Shown in pieces: positions 1-11,300 of a DNA stretch of 64,000 nucleotides. This stretch comes from Macrosoma leucophasiata (taxonomy: Eukaryota; Arthropoda; Insecta; Lepidoptera; Hedylidae), in NCBI GenBank assembly GCA_036365455.1, contig JAWQUS010000002.1:8370001-8434000 (forward strand), written 5' to 3'. The position numbers and the translations under genes are program-made. The notes under the pieces were generated by a model. It was not told where the DNA came from, searched no databases, and was given only the letters and a program-made list of their open reading frames with translations. Each line of letters opens with the position of its first letter. The stretch's first letter is position 1.

Positions 1-712
1 GAGGTGACTTCATTAAACATCAAAGGGGAAAAACTCTCTGTTCGACCCTCCGCACCAGCAATTCAATTTTTGTGGCGACTTTTATTGAATCTCGCCATCG
101 CCAACGTAACTCGGTTAACTGTCCTCGTAAGGTTTTAAAAACTTGTTGATGTTTTGTCTTTTAATTAATTTACTCGTCGAACGACAGATGACACCGCACT
201 CCTTTTAATTATCTCAGCTTCTATTTTAGAACCTTTTTGGATGTTAATTGGTATTCAATTTAGGTTTTTGAATGATTATAGGTATTTTATAAGTAATTGC
301 AATAGGACTGTGAAATCTATGTTTGTAGGTAATTGTTATTTGTAGTTTCTAATTAGGTATTAGACATACGAACGTGTAATAACACTAATAACTCGTATTT
401 AACGAACCATAATAGTCATCTTAGATAATATCTATGTATTTTGTATTAGTCAATATTTATGTACCTACTTGTAAGGACAGATATTCCTATTTAGTAGGGC
501 AATTAATGTTTAAACGTGAAAGAGCCTTTTTTAGATCATGAAAGCAGTGAAAAAGCATGCGTTTCAAATGAATTATAGGGAAATATTTATACCGTATACA
601 ATATATATTATTGTATTGTAATCTAAGTACATACCTGCCTACTTACAAATTGTAGCTCTCAATGCAGATAATTATGTTCACCTGAAACCTTAAATATACG
701 ACCTATTTCTAG

Positions 713-965
713 GGGTAGAGCTCCAGGGATAGAGCTGGCTGACTAGGTAACTAGGAACGACGTCATTAACTAATCTACTTGCCCCAATTTTTATAAGTAG
801 TGCTGAGTGCTGAATAACAGCGCTATCATGTTCCGGTCATGTGCTAATATCTGGGCTATCTGACACAGAGACATAACAGCTTCGTCCTCAGCAACTACAG
901 TAGCTAACTTACCATGTTATCAATATGAACTGCATGCTTGTTTGCCACTTCCTAATATAAAAATA
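713..965 (+). mobile_element. Family-A retroposon, degenerate
   Basis: Family A is a ~280-bp element. In the sense used here it starts ACTGGTGGTAGAGCTCCAGT, has GTGTTCCGGTCAGGTGGTAA in the middle and ends GCATGCTTGTTTGCCACTTC plus a T/A-rich stretch and poly(A). This copy keeps GGTAGAGCTCCAGGGA, ATCATGTTCCGGTCA and TGCATGCTTGTTTGCCACTT. Confidence 0.6.
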
Positions 966-1430
966 ATGTTTTGCTACCAACTGTTCGGCATGTACCGTCA
1001 GGGAACTCTCTGCTTATCCAAAATCAATCAAATAGGTATAGCTTTCATGACTATCACATAACGTGACCATGTGATCAAGCGGCCAGATCCTTGATAGTAA
1101 AGAACTAGATAGCTAGTTTAGGTAATGTGGTACTGTACTGTAAAAGCACACAACACTGAGGTCAATAGAATATTTATGTATAATTCTCTGATCAATATAG
1201 CCTCTTCTACGGTTATGAATACTTAGGTATGTACTTTTTGCTTACAAAGGGTTGCAAGTATAAATAGATATATTTGACACGTCATATCTTTCCTACGTAA
1301 TACTTACAGGCGTGACACTATAGTTAAAAACCCATATTTATTGAGTGTACGACAGCAAAGGGCAGTACTACAGTCGTGTATACCCTTGTGCGGGGTAATA
1401 AAAAACGAGTTGGATCCTCGCGGACCGTTG
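966..1430. other. No gene seen
   Basis: AT-rich non-coding DNA; likewise 1-712 to its left. No exon of the Pointed/SAM or ETS domain could be read on either strand. Confidence 0.5.
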
Positions 1431-1545
1431 TTTGTGTGGTGACGTCACGGCGGCGGGGTGCGGGCGGGGGGCCGTGGGAACCGCGCGGCAGGTGCGCGCC
1501 GGCCACTGATCCTGCGCCTGCGCACACCTATCCTATACTTGTAAA
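1431..1545. promoter_or_regulatory. CpG-rich patch, possible promoter or enhancer
   Basis: Strongly GC- and CpG-rich in AT-rich surroundings. It holds a palindromic CRE-like TGACGTCA (1440-1447) and an NRF-1-like TGCGCCTGCGCA. There is no clear exon. If it is a promoter, an internal Pointed start is one possibility, but nothing here shows direction. Confidence 0.35.
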
Positions 1546-2547
1546 ACTGTGCCTATACCCAGCGCACGCACACAAGCCCACCACGAGAAAGTTGCGCTTT
1601 TCCAGCCTCTCATTATTTATTCCTGTATCAGATATAAATTGTAACAGTGCGATAGGTTTGTGATATTGTGTTGTGTTTACGCTTTCTATAAACGAGTGAA
1701 TTAGAAAATGGGGCGGGAGCTTGTTACAATTAAAGTAGCAACAAGTATACTGTCCACACTGATACATATGGATGCTTTTATTACACATCTTCATAAAAAA
1801 CAGCTTTAAAAATACTATGCTGTCCTCTTTGAGATTTAGTACTGCATGCGCAGGAATAACAGTGAGTGAAGAGATCTGCCTATTCATCTCTCTCCCTAAC
1901 CATCCAAGTCCAGGAAAAATTTTTCTTTAGCGGAGCTGAATACTACCTTTATATTAAAATTCCATACCTAGTTCGACTATGCAGGTACTTAGTTTGAAAT
2001 AAAGTTTAAAGATAAGTCTGTCTTTGCCTTTGTACCATACTATATCATAGTAAGTATTTTTTTTTATTTTTGGCTATCCCTTCGAAGCAAATAGGCGTGA
2101 AGCTTAGTCATTTTTACATGTAATTATTTAAGTATTTACAAATAAATAAGATAAATAAATATTTGAAATTTGTTTAAGTAAGTAGTTATATCATTAGGCT
2201 TTTAAAGCATTTGATCATACTAGTAAATATTGGAATAATTTCATATGCTTGCTGGACACCAGAATTTGTTGCAAGTTTTATTGTATATAGCAGTAGGTAA
2301 TTTATAATTAATTTAGCAGGATTTCATTTCAGGGTTCATATTAAAAAAGCATGGCATTATTCTAAAAGATACATTTTCAAGAGGATAAACTGCTGCTATC
2401 ATTTAATTTACAATTAATAATCCTTAAACTCACCTCAATATGAAATATAAAAATGAAGTAATAGGTACCTACTTAATTGCATATTGTTTCATATTTCTGT
2501 ATTTGTAAATAAGATAATAATATATTAAATATCATATCAAGATGGTA

Positions 2548-2859
2548 AAACTGCCTCGGTAGCCTAGTGGTAGCAGGCCACTACTACTACGCTGAGGTCC
2601 TGGGTTCGATTCCCGGGTAGGGGGTTATCAGAGATAATGGTGAAAAAGCCTTTGTCTCTGGTTCTATTGGGATTTTTCCATTTTCTGGAAATTTCCCAGT
2701 ACCTTGAAGTTTGGTAATGTGCCCGGAGATGTCAACAGGCTCGCCACCTGTTACATGGGCCAAAACGTAACCGGCGAATCGTGGGTTTTTGCATGTATGC
2801 TTGAATGCATGCATTTACCTCTGCCTACCCCTTCGGGGATTACAGGCGTGAAGTTACGT
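2548..2859 (+). mobile_element. tRNA-derived SINE with 14-bp target-site duplication
   Basis: The head is tRNA-like: A-box region TAGCCTAGTGGTAGCAGGC and B-box GGGTTCGATTCCCGGG at 2602-2618. A tRNA-unrelated body follows, ending TACAGGCGTGAAGTTACGT. The 14-bp direct repeat ATATCAAGATGGTA flanks it exactly (2534-2547 and 2860-2873), so this is one complete retroposed copy of 312 bp. The tail resembles the LINE tail at 18800-18845. Confidence 0.88.
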
Positions 2860-3836
2860 ATATCAAGATGGTATTTTAAATGACTACCAATTATAACCGA
2901 ATATAATCCTGAGATGAGTATTAGTCTTAAAGTATTATTAATAATAATCGGTGACATTAATACACTGCAATTCTGGAAGTAGGTCGTCCTATCAAAAATT
3001 ATACGAAGGACTTTTTTGTTCCATTCTTACAGAAGTGCGCATCATGCCATCTAGCGGAGGCAGTACAAACTTTCCTACAGAACGCCACCTCTCTGCGCAT
3101 TGATGAACTACAACGTAAACTTGCGCTCTGGCAGATGTCCGTGTGCCCAATGGGTTTTTCAATATGTAAAATAGATGGCGCTGTTATCTCAACTCCTTGT
3201 AACGCACGAAAGCTCTCTGAACTGAATGAAAGCACACCAGTGAGTAGGTACGTTTTTAAATGTGCATTAGGATTTACGTGGAAAGATATTTCGACAGGAA
3301 AGCAAGATTACTTGTAATTTTCAACTTATTTAACTTTGTGGTGAAAGCCCGCTTGTCCACATAGATATATTATGCGTTGATTGTGTCTACAAAAAATGAA
3401 ACACAACTGAAATCTGTATAGTATTTTACCGAAATAAAAAATACCATTGTACCAACAGACCAGCAGACCAACAAAAAATTAACTGCCATGTGTCTGTGTT
3501 AAAAATGACTGTAGTCATTAGACTACAGTTGAATATAAGAAAAATCAAAGACATTGACGAGGAAAAAAGCGACAAGTTTTTATCATCTTTCGCCTAATTT
3601 AAAAGCTGATCGTTAATTTGAAATTAGATTTTAGGATTTTTTATGTTAGGTTTGAGCTAGCAGCTTTAATATGGCATGTCCACCCAGCTCTCGGAGTCAA
3701 CCAATACGTCCTAAGCATTGCAAGTGCTTATATGCTCTGTAGAAGGTGTCTGGGATAGTTTTAGTGTAAGGCTCGTACTACCGTATCTTTCTCAAGACGG
3801 AAGATGTTCATGAAGATCACATCAATCATCATCAGC

Positions 3837-4009
3837 TAGAGCCTAGATGCATAAGGGCGGAAGTCTGCAAACAACAAGGGAATGATTTCTATGTATGTAT
3901 ATATATGTCTGTACTTATAAAAATATTTGCCGATAAAATTCAAAATTTATTTTACTCTCTCCTGTAAAGTTGGCAAAATCGACTTCCGCCCTTATGCATC
4001 TAGGCTCTA
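3837..4009. mobile_element. MITE with perfect 28-bp inverted termini
   Basis: The left terminus 3838-3865 begins AGAGCCTAGATGCATAAGGG and the right terminus 3981-4008 is its exact complement over 28 bp. TA lies at both outer edges, as in Tc1/mariner-type insertions. The ~115-bp interior is AT-rich and non-coding. Confidence 0.8.
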
Positions 4010-4602
4010 ACTCTCATCGTCTTATAATTTTTTTACATCCTCAAGCCCCAGTACTGCATCTCTGCCACTCGTAATAAGTGTGGATATACGTGATCCCAAC
4101 ATCGAACTTTGCGTGTCGCGCAGGCAGTCATTTGCCAAAAGTTGGCAGAATTTCAAACGCGTTTGGTATCATAACGAGTGAGCAACAGATTTATGGCACT
4201 AATAAATCATATTTAGGACACTGTTCTGAATTATACTTGAATTTATCGGGTAATCCGTCGTCGGTATGTGTTGAACTTAATTTTATACCTAGATATGAAG
4301 CTTTTTGGTCACATTTGAAATAAACAAACTGAAATGTCAACTAAATTTAACACATTAACGACATTGTTGCGGATAATATTCGTATATCATGTAGGAAGCA
4401 CGTGCTCCTTATTAAGTTGTCTTCTCTTGGGTAGGTACTTAACATTCGTATTTAAGAGGTAATCAAACAGATATTTCACATTGATGGGAAGTGTTTGATG
4501 CAACCTATACACCAATACATTTATACAAACCAATGGGTAGAGGCCTAAGAGGTTTTACTTCTGTGTCGTAAACAACAGGCACGTATATTATTAACCAGCT
4601 GT

Positions 4603-4790
4603 TGCTCGCGGCTTCGCCCCCGTGGATGTCGTTTTATAAATAACTTAGTAGCCTATGTTCTTTCTCAAAGTCAGCTCTATCTCTGCACCAAATTTCATTA
4701 AAATCGGTGCAGTCGTTTGGACGTGAAAAGGTAACATACAGACAGACAGACAGAGTTACTTCCGCATTTATAATATAAAGTAGGGATTAG
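4603..4790 (+). mobile_element. RTE-like LINE 3' end / SINE fragment
   Basis: CAGCTGTTGCTCGCGGCTTC, then AATCGGTGCAGTCGTTTGGA, an (ACAG)n tract and CGCATTTATAATATAAAGTA. This is the widespread lepidopteran RTE-type 3' end. Confidence 0.6.
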
Positions 4791-5215
4791 TAGGGATAGT
4801 AGGGATTAATACATCAAACGCTACCATTTCTCCTCAGATTTATATATTAGGTAATGCGTTAGCGCCTATGCCTACTTGAATTTAATCAAAAGTAATTGAG
4901 TAAGTTTTATCTTTGGAAATTACAATAGCGATAAAATAGAAGAACCACGATGTAAATAAATTGCATCGATACCAGTTTGGCCTAAATCTGTCACTAAGCC
5001 AGTCAGATCTACCTACCTATAAGAATCCTGTGTATACTATAAACTAAACGAGTTTCATTGCAGTATAGTGGTCAATTAATTTGGCTGAAGGTGTCATCGG
5101 GCATGTCCACGCTAATGAATGATTAATGCTATTTGTAACTCTACAATGTGTTTTAATACATTGTAGATACATACACATTATTATGTTTGCTAGATGACAT
5201 TTTCTTTTAAGTAAT

Positions 5216-5490
5216 GCAAGTGGCAAACAAGTATGCAGCTCACATCGATGTTAAATGATGACTGCAGCCCATAAACACTAACACAAAGACCAAGGTCAAA
5301 ATGCAGATGCGTTACCACTCCTGGGGCCTAAGGTATTATGCATCTGTGCCGGAAACTACAGGGCCGTACATTACCACCTGACCGGAACACGATAGTGCTG
5401 AACACCACCATTTAGCGGCAAGTATATTAGGTAATGCGGTGGTGCCTACGCCCGCGAGCTCCGTCACTGGAGCTCTACCACCAGTAAAAC
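5216..5490 (-). mobile_element. Family-A retroposon, near full length
   Basis: Antisense copy from GTGGCAAACAAGTATGCAGC to GAGCTCTACCACCAGT. All family landmarks are present with few changes. Confidence 0.8.
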
Positions 5491-5759
5491 ATAAGTTGTA
5501 AATAACTTACTAGATAGTCTTCTAGAGATACTACCTATAATTTTATTACACTGCCTATAATTTTTCCTTTGAATCCGTACTAAAAAGATTTTGATTTTGT
5601 AGTGCACATAAACACTATCTATTAAAAATACTTTTGTTTATCGTATCTACTTAGATATGCCCGAAATTTATTCCGACTATCTATATTTATTAAATTTTTA
5701 TAGGTTTGTTTCTGTAACGCGTAAAAACATGGTATTACCTAATTTCTGTTATATTCTTA

Positions 5760-5882
5760 GACCTCAGGAGTGGCAAATGGTAACTAACACATCTACATTG
5801 AAATCTCTGGGTTTCATGTAGATGTTTCTATAAACAAAATTTTACCATCTAACTGTATACTCGTTTGCCACTTCAGGCGTAA
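5760..5882 (+). mobile_element. Family-A 3' part, old
   Basis: ACCTCAGGAGTGGCAA at the left and CTCGTTTGCCACTTCAGGCG at the right; the part between is diverged (CATGTAGATGTTTCTATAAA). Confidence 0.5.
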
Positions 5883-5889
5883 AAATACT

Positions 5890-6950
5890 ATGTACGTATA
5901 CTATCCTATACCTACCTAATGGACAGTTAATCATGATCATTTTATGAAGTAATCAACAAAAATCAACGGAGTTTCGGCATCAGGGATGTTGACTTCAATA
6001 ATTGGTAAGGCTTCCAAAGTATCTGAAGCAGTTTTAAGTCCTGGCAAAGTCGGTTTTGAACAGAATTTTTGGGCTATTTTTTAATAACATATGTAAGTTT
6101 AGGTACCTACCGAATAACATTTAAAACTTATTTCTAGTTTACTGACTAAATGTTGCACAATATAAGCATTAGATTCCCTGGTATTTAAAAAGGTTGAACA
6201 CCTATTTCTAGGTTGCCGTGAAAGGACAGTGGGCGAACAGCCATTTGCAATATGGCTGCACTTTCACAAGTACGTACAGATGGTGTCTGGCAACAAAGTT
6301 GCTACTTGCTGTCTTCACCTTTTATCGTTTAACTAACCACAATTTAATGAACAACATTTTAGAACAGAACGGTTAAATGTGTATCGACAACAGTCTCATT
6401 GCTTCATTTTGTACATTTATGAAACTTTTAATGAATCATCATGCAGAATTTTTCAGTTCCCTCAGAAAATTATTTTCTCCTTTTAATATGTTGAAATAAG
6501 TTTAACGTTATTCTTTATTCATTAAATGAGGCTTCTTCCGGGGGTATAGGTATATATATAGTGTTGGGTCACGGATGAGTGCAACAAATAAAAAGATAAT
6601 TTTTGGATATAAAAAGTTGTATAATTCGATAATTTCACACGGTTTACAAATTATTGGTTATGATGCCAGGAAGCACGATCGGTGGAACTCCTGTGTACTT
6701 TGATGCTATTCGACGCGAACTCCACATAGCGACAGCGATGCGCTTGAGAAGTAAATTGCTGACAAAGATTATTTTATTGTATGGTTGCACCGTACATATA
6801 GGGATATCTGATATACATACACACTGGTTATAATTCAGTTAAATTGCAACCAATTTCCAACGTATATTCTGGTTTGAATTCCTATAATCTTCTATTACTC
6901 GTACATATATCTACTATAGACTACTAAGTACTACTATATAAAGAAAATTG
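5890..6950. other. No gene seen
   Basis: AT-rich, stops in all frames, no repeat I recognise. Confidence 0.5.
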
Positions 6951-7080
6951 AGTGTCTGTAAATTAAATATTTTTCCAAAAAACTGATAGGGGGCGATCGA
7001 TTAACGAAAAGTAACAGAAAAAAAAAAAGAAAACGATTTTTGGAATTTTTGTCTGTCTGTCTGGTACGTTATACGATTTG

Positions 7081-7122
7081 AACGCTCTTTAATTATATAT
7101 GAACATATAATTAAAGAGCGTT
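7081..7122. repeat. Perfect 18-bp hairpin
   Basis: AACGCTCTTTAATTATAT, loop ATGAAC, then the exact complement. No flanking duplication is seen. Confidence 0.85.
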
Positions 7123-7974
7123 TGCAAAACTTTGTTTCGTCAAAATCGATTATGGGAAAAAGAAGTTATGGTCAATTGGAAACTTACTTCAAGCACTGCT
7201 TCAAAACTTTTAAACAGAGTTGAATGCGGTTTACATAGCTGTTGGTGGCGTTACTAGCGTTTGTGGGGTTGCTGGTGGTGAATGGTTATGAATTAGGTGC
7301 ACTGAATATCTACAATTTTAAAGCAGGAACATTCAACGACAATGTCTAATAATAGCAACGAAGTAAGGGAGTCGCAGAACAATAGGTATATTTTTATGCA
7401 TATAATTTATACGGGTGGCAGGTAAAGATACAGTGAGTGTCGATTAGTATGCAAAGTACGGTAGCTGACAGTCGAGAGGTGACGACGAGCCCATTTAGAT
7501 GCGCGTACGCATCCACCGACGCGTTGCGCATCACCAAAGAGTTTTGTGTGCGATCAGAAAAAAATATCGTCAAATTAATAAAAGTACCTGATAAAATTAC
7601 CCGGCCTACGGTGAATGAAATCTTTTAATGCTTTGAATTAGAGATAGTATTGCTCGATTGGAGCCTCAACTATCTTTTAACATATACGATTGATTTCGAT
7701 AAGACTATTCTGGTATTCAAGTTTTATAATTTTTTTATATTATTCAAATAGCAACGCGGCCGTTGTTCTTTGGTATTTCCATGACTCATCTCTATTACTT
7801 TATGTAGAGTTAAGTTTAGTAAAAACAACTTTATAAATATTATTCTGCGAACACCACTAACGGCATACACCAGCCGAAACCGTGTTTTCTGTAACTGCTC
7901 CAATTAGATTTGCGTAATTGTGACTATAAATAAAGAAAGTAAGGGATTCGTTTTTGTTTTCGGTCGAGTTATTT

Positions 7975-8205
7975 ATCGGTTTGCGTTGGCAGCGGTCAGT
8001 AGGTCCGATTTATGAAACAACATGTCCGCCGACTAGTCCGCCCGAGTACTAGGCGCGCATGACTGCTTAGAAGCTTTTGCCGTCATTCATGAGCTTCATG
8101 AATGAACGCTGTGTGCGCGCGGCCGTTAACAGCCAGGCGCTGGTGTGAGTGCTTGAACACGTGTTTGAGTCAACATGGTAGGCCGTTCGGCCGTTCATGA
8201 GAATT
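7975..8205. promoter_or_regulatory. CpG-rich patch, possible regulatory DNA
   Basis: GC-rich block with small inverted repeats (TTCATGAGCTTCATGAA at ~8086-8102; GGCCGTTCGGCCG at ~8181) and an initiator-like GGTCAGTAGG on the + strand. No open frame of note. Confidence 0.28.
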
Positions 8206-8465
8206 TTCTTGTGTCAACATCTGAGCTTGCTTAGACAGAAATAGCCGGAGCTTTGTTTTCGCAAATGAATAACGTAAATGCCAGTTCCATATTCGAAATC
8301 AAGTGTTTCAGTGTGATTGAGTCGATGGGTTTTCTATGTTGTTTTTTTGTAATTCTTTTCTGGTAACTGTTACTTCTAATCACATACTTTTATAGTTACA
8401 ATCACTAATATTTTTGTTCTCGGATATGTAACAGCTTTTTAGCTTTAGGTTATAAGTAGATGTAA

Positions 8466-8626
8466 TTTCCGGCACAGAGGCGTAATACCTTAGGCCTCAG
8501 GAGTGGTAACGCATCTGCATTTTGACCTTGGTCTTTGTGTGGGTGTCTATAGGCTGCAGTCATCACTTAACATCAATGTGATCTGCATGCTTGTTTGCCA
8601 CTACCGTTACATAAAAAAAAAAAGGT
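8466..8626 (+). mobile_element. Family-A 3' half with poly(A)
   Basis: Starts at TTTCCGGCACAGAGGCGTAA and ends GTTACATAAAAAAAAAAA; close to the consensus, 5'-truncated. Confidence 0.75.
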
Positions 8627-8651
8627 ACCTACTCAGCTCCATGCCCATTTT

Positions 8652-8837
8652 TTAAAGTCAAGGAGTGGCAAACAAACGGTCACATTGATAGTAAGTGAAT
8701 AATTTTGACTACATATTAATATTAGGTAACATAAAAAAAATATATTTCTATGTAGATGAGTCTCTGCTCCTAAGGTCTAAATTGATGTGCCTCGGGAATC
8801 ATCAATCAGACCGAAATTACGGGCTATACATTGCACT
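8652..8837 (-). mobile_element. Family-A copy, left part, split by a LINE
   Basis: AGGAGTGGCAAACAAACGGT through ACCGAAATTACGGGCTATAC, antisense and diverged; continues at 9142. Confidence 0.55.
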
Positions 8838-9141
8838 ACCCGCTACTACCCGCCGAAGAGAGAAGTTCCACCCTCAAAGACTGGACACCTCACAGTGCTC
8901 AATGGTGCGGTTTTCACGTTTGTTCCTGCCCAGAATGTGTAAATTGTGGAACGAACTCCCCTCTGAGGTGTTCCCTAGGTGCTTCAACATGGGGTTCTTC
9001 AAAAATTGCGTCAAAAGAGTCCTTCAGGGTTGGCAGCGCGTTGGCAACTTCCCTGGTGTTGCAAATGTTCATAGGCGACGGTGACCACTTTCCATCAGGT
9101 GGCCCGTTTGCTTGTCTGTCAACCTTCAGACATAAATAAAA
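8838..9141 (+). mobile_element. CR1/Jockey-like LINE 3' end inside a family-A retroposon
   Basis: Encodes the C-terminal tail of a LINE reverse transcriptase (TTRRREKFHPQRLDTSQ, VRFSRLFLPRMCKLWNELPS, then a stop at 9084) and a short 3' UTR ending CAGACATAAATAAAAA. Family-A sequence lies on both sides (8652-8837 and 9142-9262), so the LINE inserted into an older family-A copy. It is heavily 5'-truncated. The same family recurs in antisense at 55392-55990. Confidence 0.75.
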
Positions 9142-9262
9142 ACCACCACATGACTTAAGCATGATAACGCTGAACAATATAAGTTAGCGCCAAGTAGATT
9201 AGGTAATGCGGTGGTCCCTACGACAGCGAGCACTATCACTGGAGCTCTACCACAGTATTTCT
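9142..9262 (-). mobile_element. Family-A copy, right part after the LINE
   Basis: AACGCTGAACAATATAAGTT through TAATGCGGTGGTCCCTACGA to CACTGGAGCTCTACCACAGT; completes the antisense copy begun at 8652. Confidence 0.65.
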
Positions 9263-10181
9263 CTCTAGTTCCATTTTATAGATAAGGTTAAACATTCTAA
9301 GATTAGACCTATTGATATTGATCAAGTACCAGAATCTTAAACCTAGATGTAACGGCCTACTATCTGACGATGAGGATAACCTCAAAAACTCAACGGAATT
9401 ATGGTCCTTGATATTGCTTTATCTGTTTATATATATTTGTATACTCTTTGGTTTGTATATTAACTGTCAACTTCAATTACAATTACAACATCTGAGTCAC
9501 AAATGTCCCACTCCACATGTGCTTTGGCTTTAGAAAACGAAATAAAAATCAGTTAAATATCACTTGAACTTGATTGGAACTAAAGAGGTTTGACCATAAA
9601 GTTCATTATAATTTTTTTAACCAGGTGACACATGAAACTTTCTTTCCACTTGGTCGAGCATAAAAAACAGCTTCACGCCATACAATATAATGTTACCCAA
9701 GGGGTTGCTTATGGTTTTGAATATTTTGAATATTTCACTTTGAAATATTTTTAAAACGTTACATTTTATAGATAATTACAACACTTAAGTACCTTCTTAG
9801 TACCTCAAAGGACCATGACAAGATTTGGACAAAAAAAGGTACAAGATTTACGTAACAGCTTTGAAATATTATTATACGATGTTTTAGTTTAAACATCGGA
9901 AAAAAACTTTTTACTTACCTCTCCGGAAAAGTTTAAAATTAAAGTTTGTTTTGTACGGCCATTCCTATTGGAAGATCTTTTTAATTCCGGTGAGGTAAAA
10001 ATGTTTAAAATACCAGGATTATGTTCTTCAAGGTGTTTAGATAATATTTCATAGCTAATACCTTGCACCTTTTTTATTTTATCAGTGTATGGAATTTGTC
10101 ACTTCTTTCCGTGGCATGAATGTCCAAAATAAATAACAAAAATGTGGTAACTATTATTTCTTTATAGATTATTAGCTGTCC
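9263..10181. other. No gene seen
   Basis: AT-rich. The short frame at 9312-9533 is rich in TA codons and does not look coding. Confidence 0.5.
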
Positions 10182-10366
10182 CGGCAAACTTCGTATCGCC
10201 CTAGAAAATTAAAAAAAAATGTCCAAAAATGTTATGAAAAATAGATGTTAGCCGATTCTCAGACCTACTGAATATGCATGCAAAATTTGGTTAAAATCGG
10301 TAAAGCCGTTTCGGAGGAGTACGAAGACAAACATTGCGACACGAGAATTTTATATATAAGATAATC
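10182..10366 (+). mobile_element. RTE-like 3' end
   Basis: TAGCTGTCCCGGCAAACTTC to AATCGGTAAAGCCGTTTCGG and GAGAATTTTATATATAAGAT. Confidence 0.6.
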
Positions 10367-10945
10367 TACATTTTTCTATATTTCGTAGCTGTTTTACCTT
10401 GTACCTTCTTTATTTTTATATTTTTTATCAGTGTATCAAATTTAACACTTTTCTTTCTGTATTCATGAATGTCCAAAACAAATATCAAAAATATGGTGAG
10501 ACAATTATTTCTTTATAGGTATGAAATAATTATCTAACCAAAGTGATCCCATGCATTGCTCGTACATTTAACTACAATCTAATGAATGAATTGCAATGTT
10601 TATTATCCATTTAAGTCAAATAATAAATATTTGTATGAAAAGTGTTGTAACATTAGCAGTTAGTTACTCGATAACTGAAAACATACACAAAGTATGCGAA
10701 GTGCAGTTTTGGCAACATCCTGTATAGCGATCAACATGCCAAGGGAAGTGTATACCGCAACATCCTCTTGTGGTATCAAGTGCATATCGCTAAGGAAAAA
10801 AGGCTGTGTAAAATATCTTCCTTCGATGACGTTGGACCATATTTTATCATCATATACGTCATGAAAGCCATATAGAGCTTACAATTATTTTTTTATGTAA
10901 GGAAGCTGACATACAACTGACAAACTAGACTAGACTAGTAGAGCT

Positions 10946-11228
10946 TGCTGGTGGTAGAGCTCCAGTGACGGAGTTCGCGGGCGTAGGCACCACCGCATTA
11001 CCTAATATACTTGCCGCTAAATGGTAGTGTTCAGCTCTGTCGTGTTCCGGTCAGGTGGTAATGTACGGCCCTGTAATTGCCACAGAGGCATAACACCATA
11101 GGCCTCAGGAGTGGCAACGTATCTGCATTTTGACCTCTGGTCATTGTGTGGGTGTCTATAGGCTGTAGTCATCACTTAACACCAATGTGAACTGCATGCT
11201 TGTTTGCCACTTACATTAGATACATAAC
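10946..11228 (+). mobile_element. Family-A retroposon, full length
   Basis: CTGGTGGTAGAGCTCCAGTG through TGCATGCTTGTTTGCCACTT. One of the best preserved copies. A short antisense piece (11229-11300, AAAATGCAGATGCGTTGCCA) abuts it. Confidence 0.82.
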
Positions 11229-11300
11229 AAAACCCGAGGTTAAAATGCAGATGCGTTGCCACCCTTGAAACCTCAGTTGTTATGTCTCTGTGATATTTAT

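Noticed and set aside
4078..4323. 81-codon + strand frame
   Set aside because: No family likeness, no splice or promoter context, next to a MITE; most likely chance.
7437..7628. 63-codon + strand frame with balanced codons
   Set aside because: Looks slightly coding-like but has no homologue I recognise and no splice partners; not strong enough to list.
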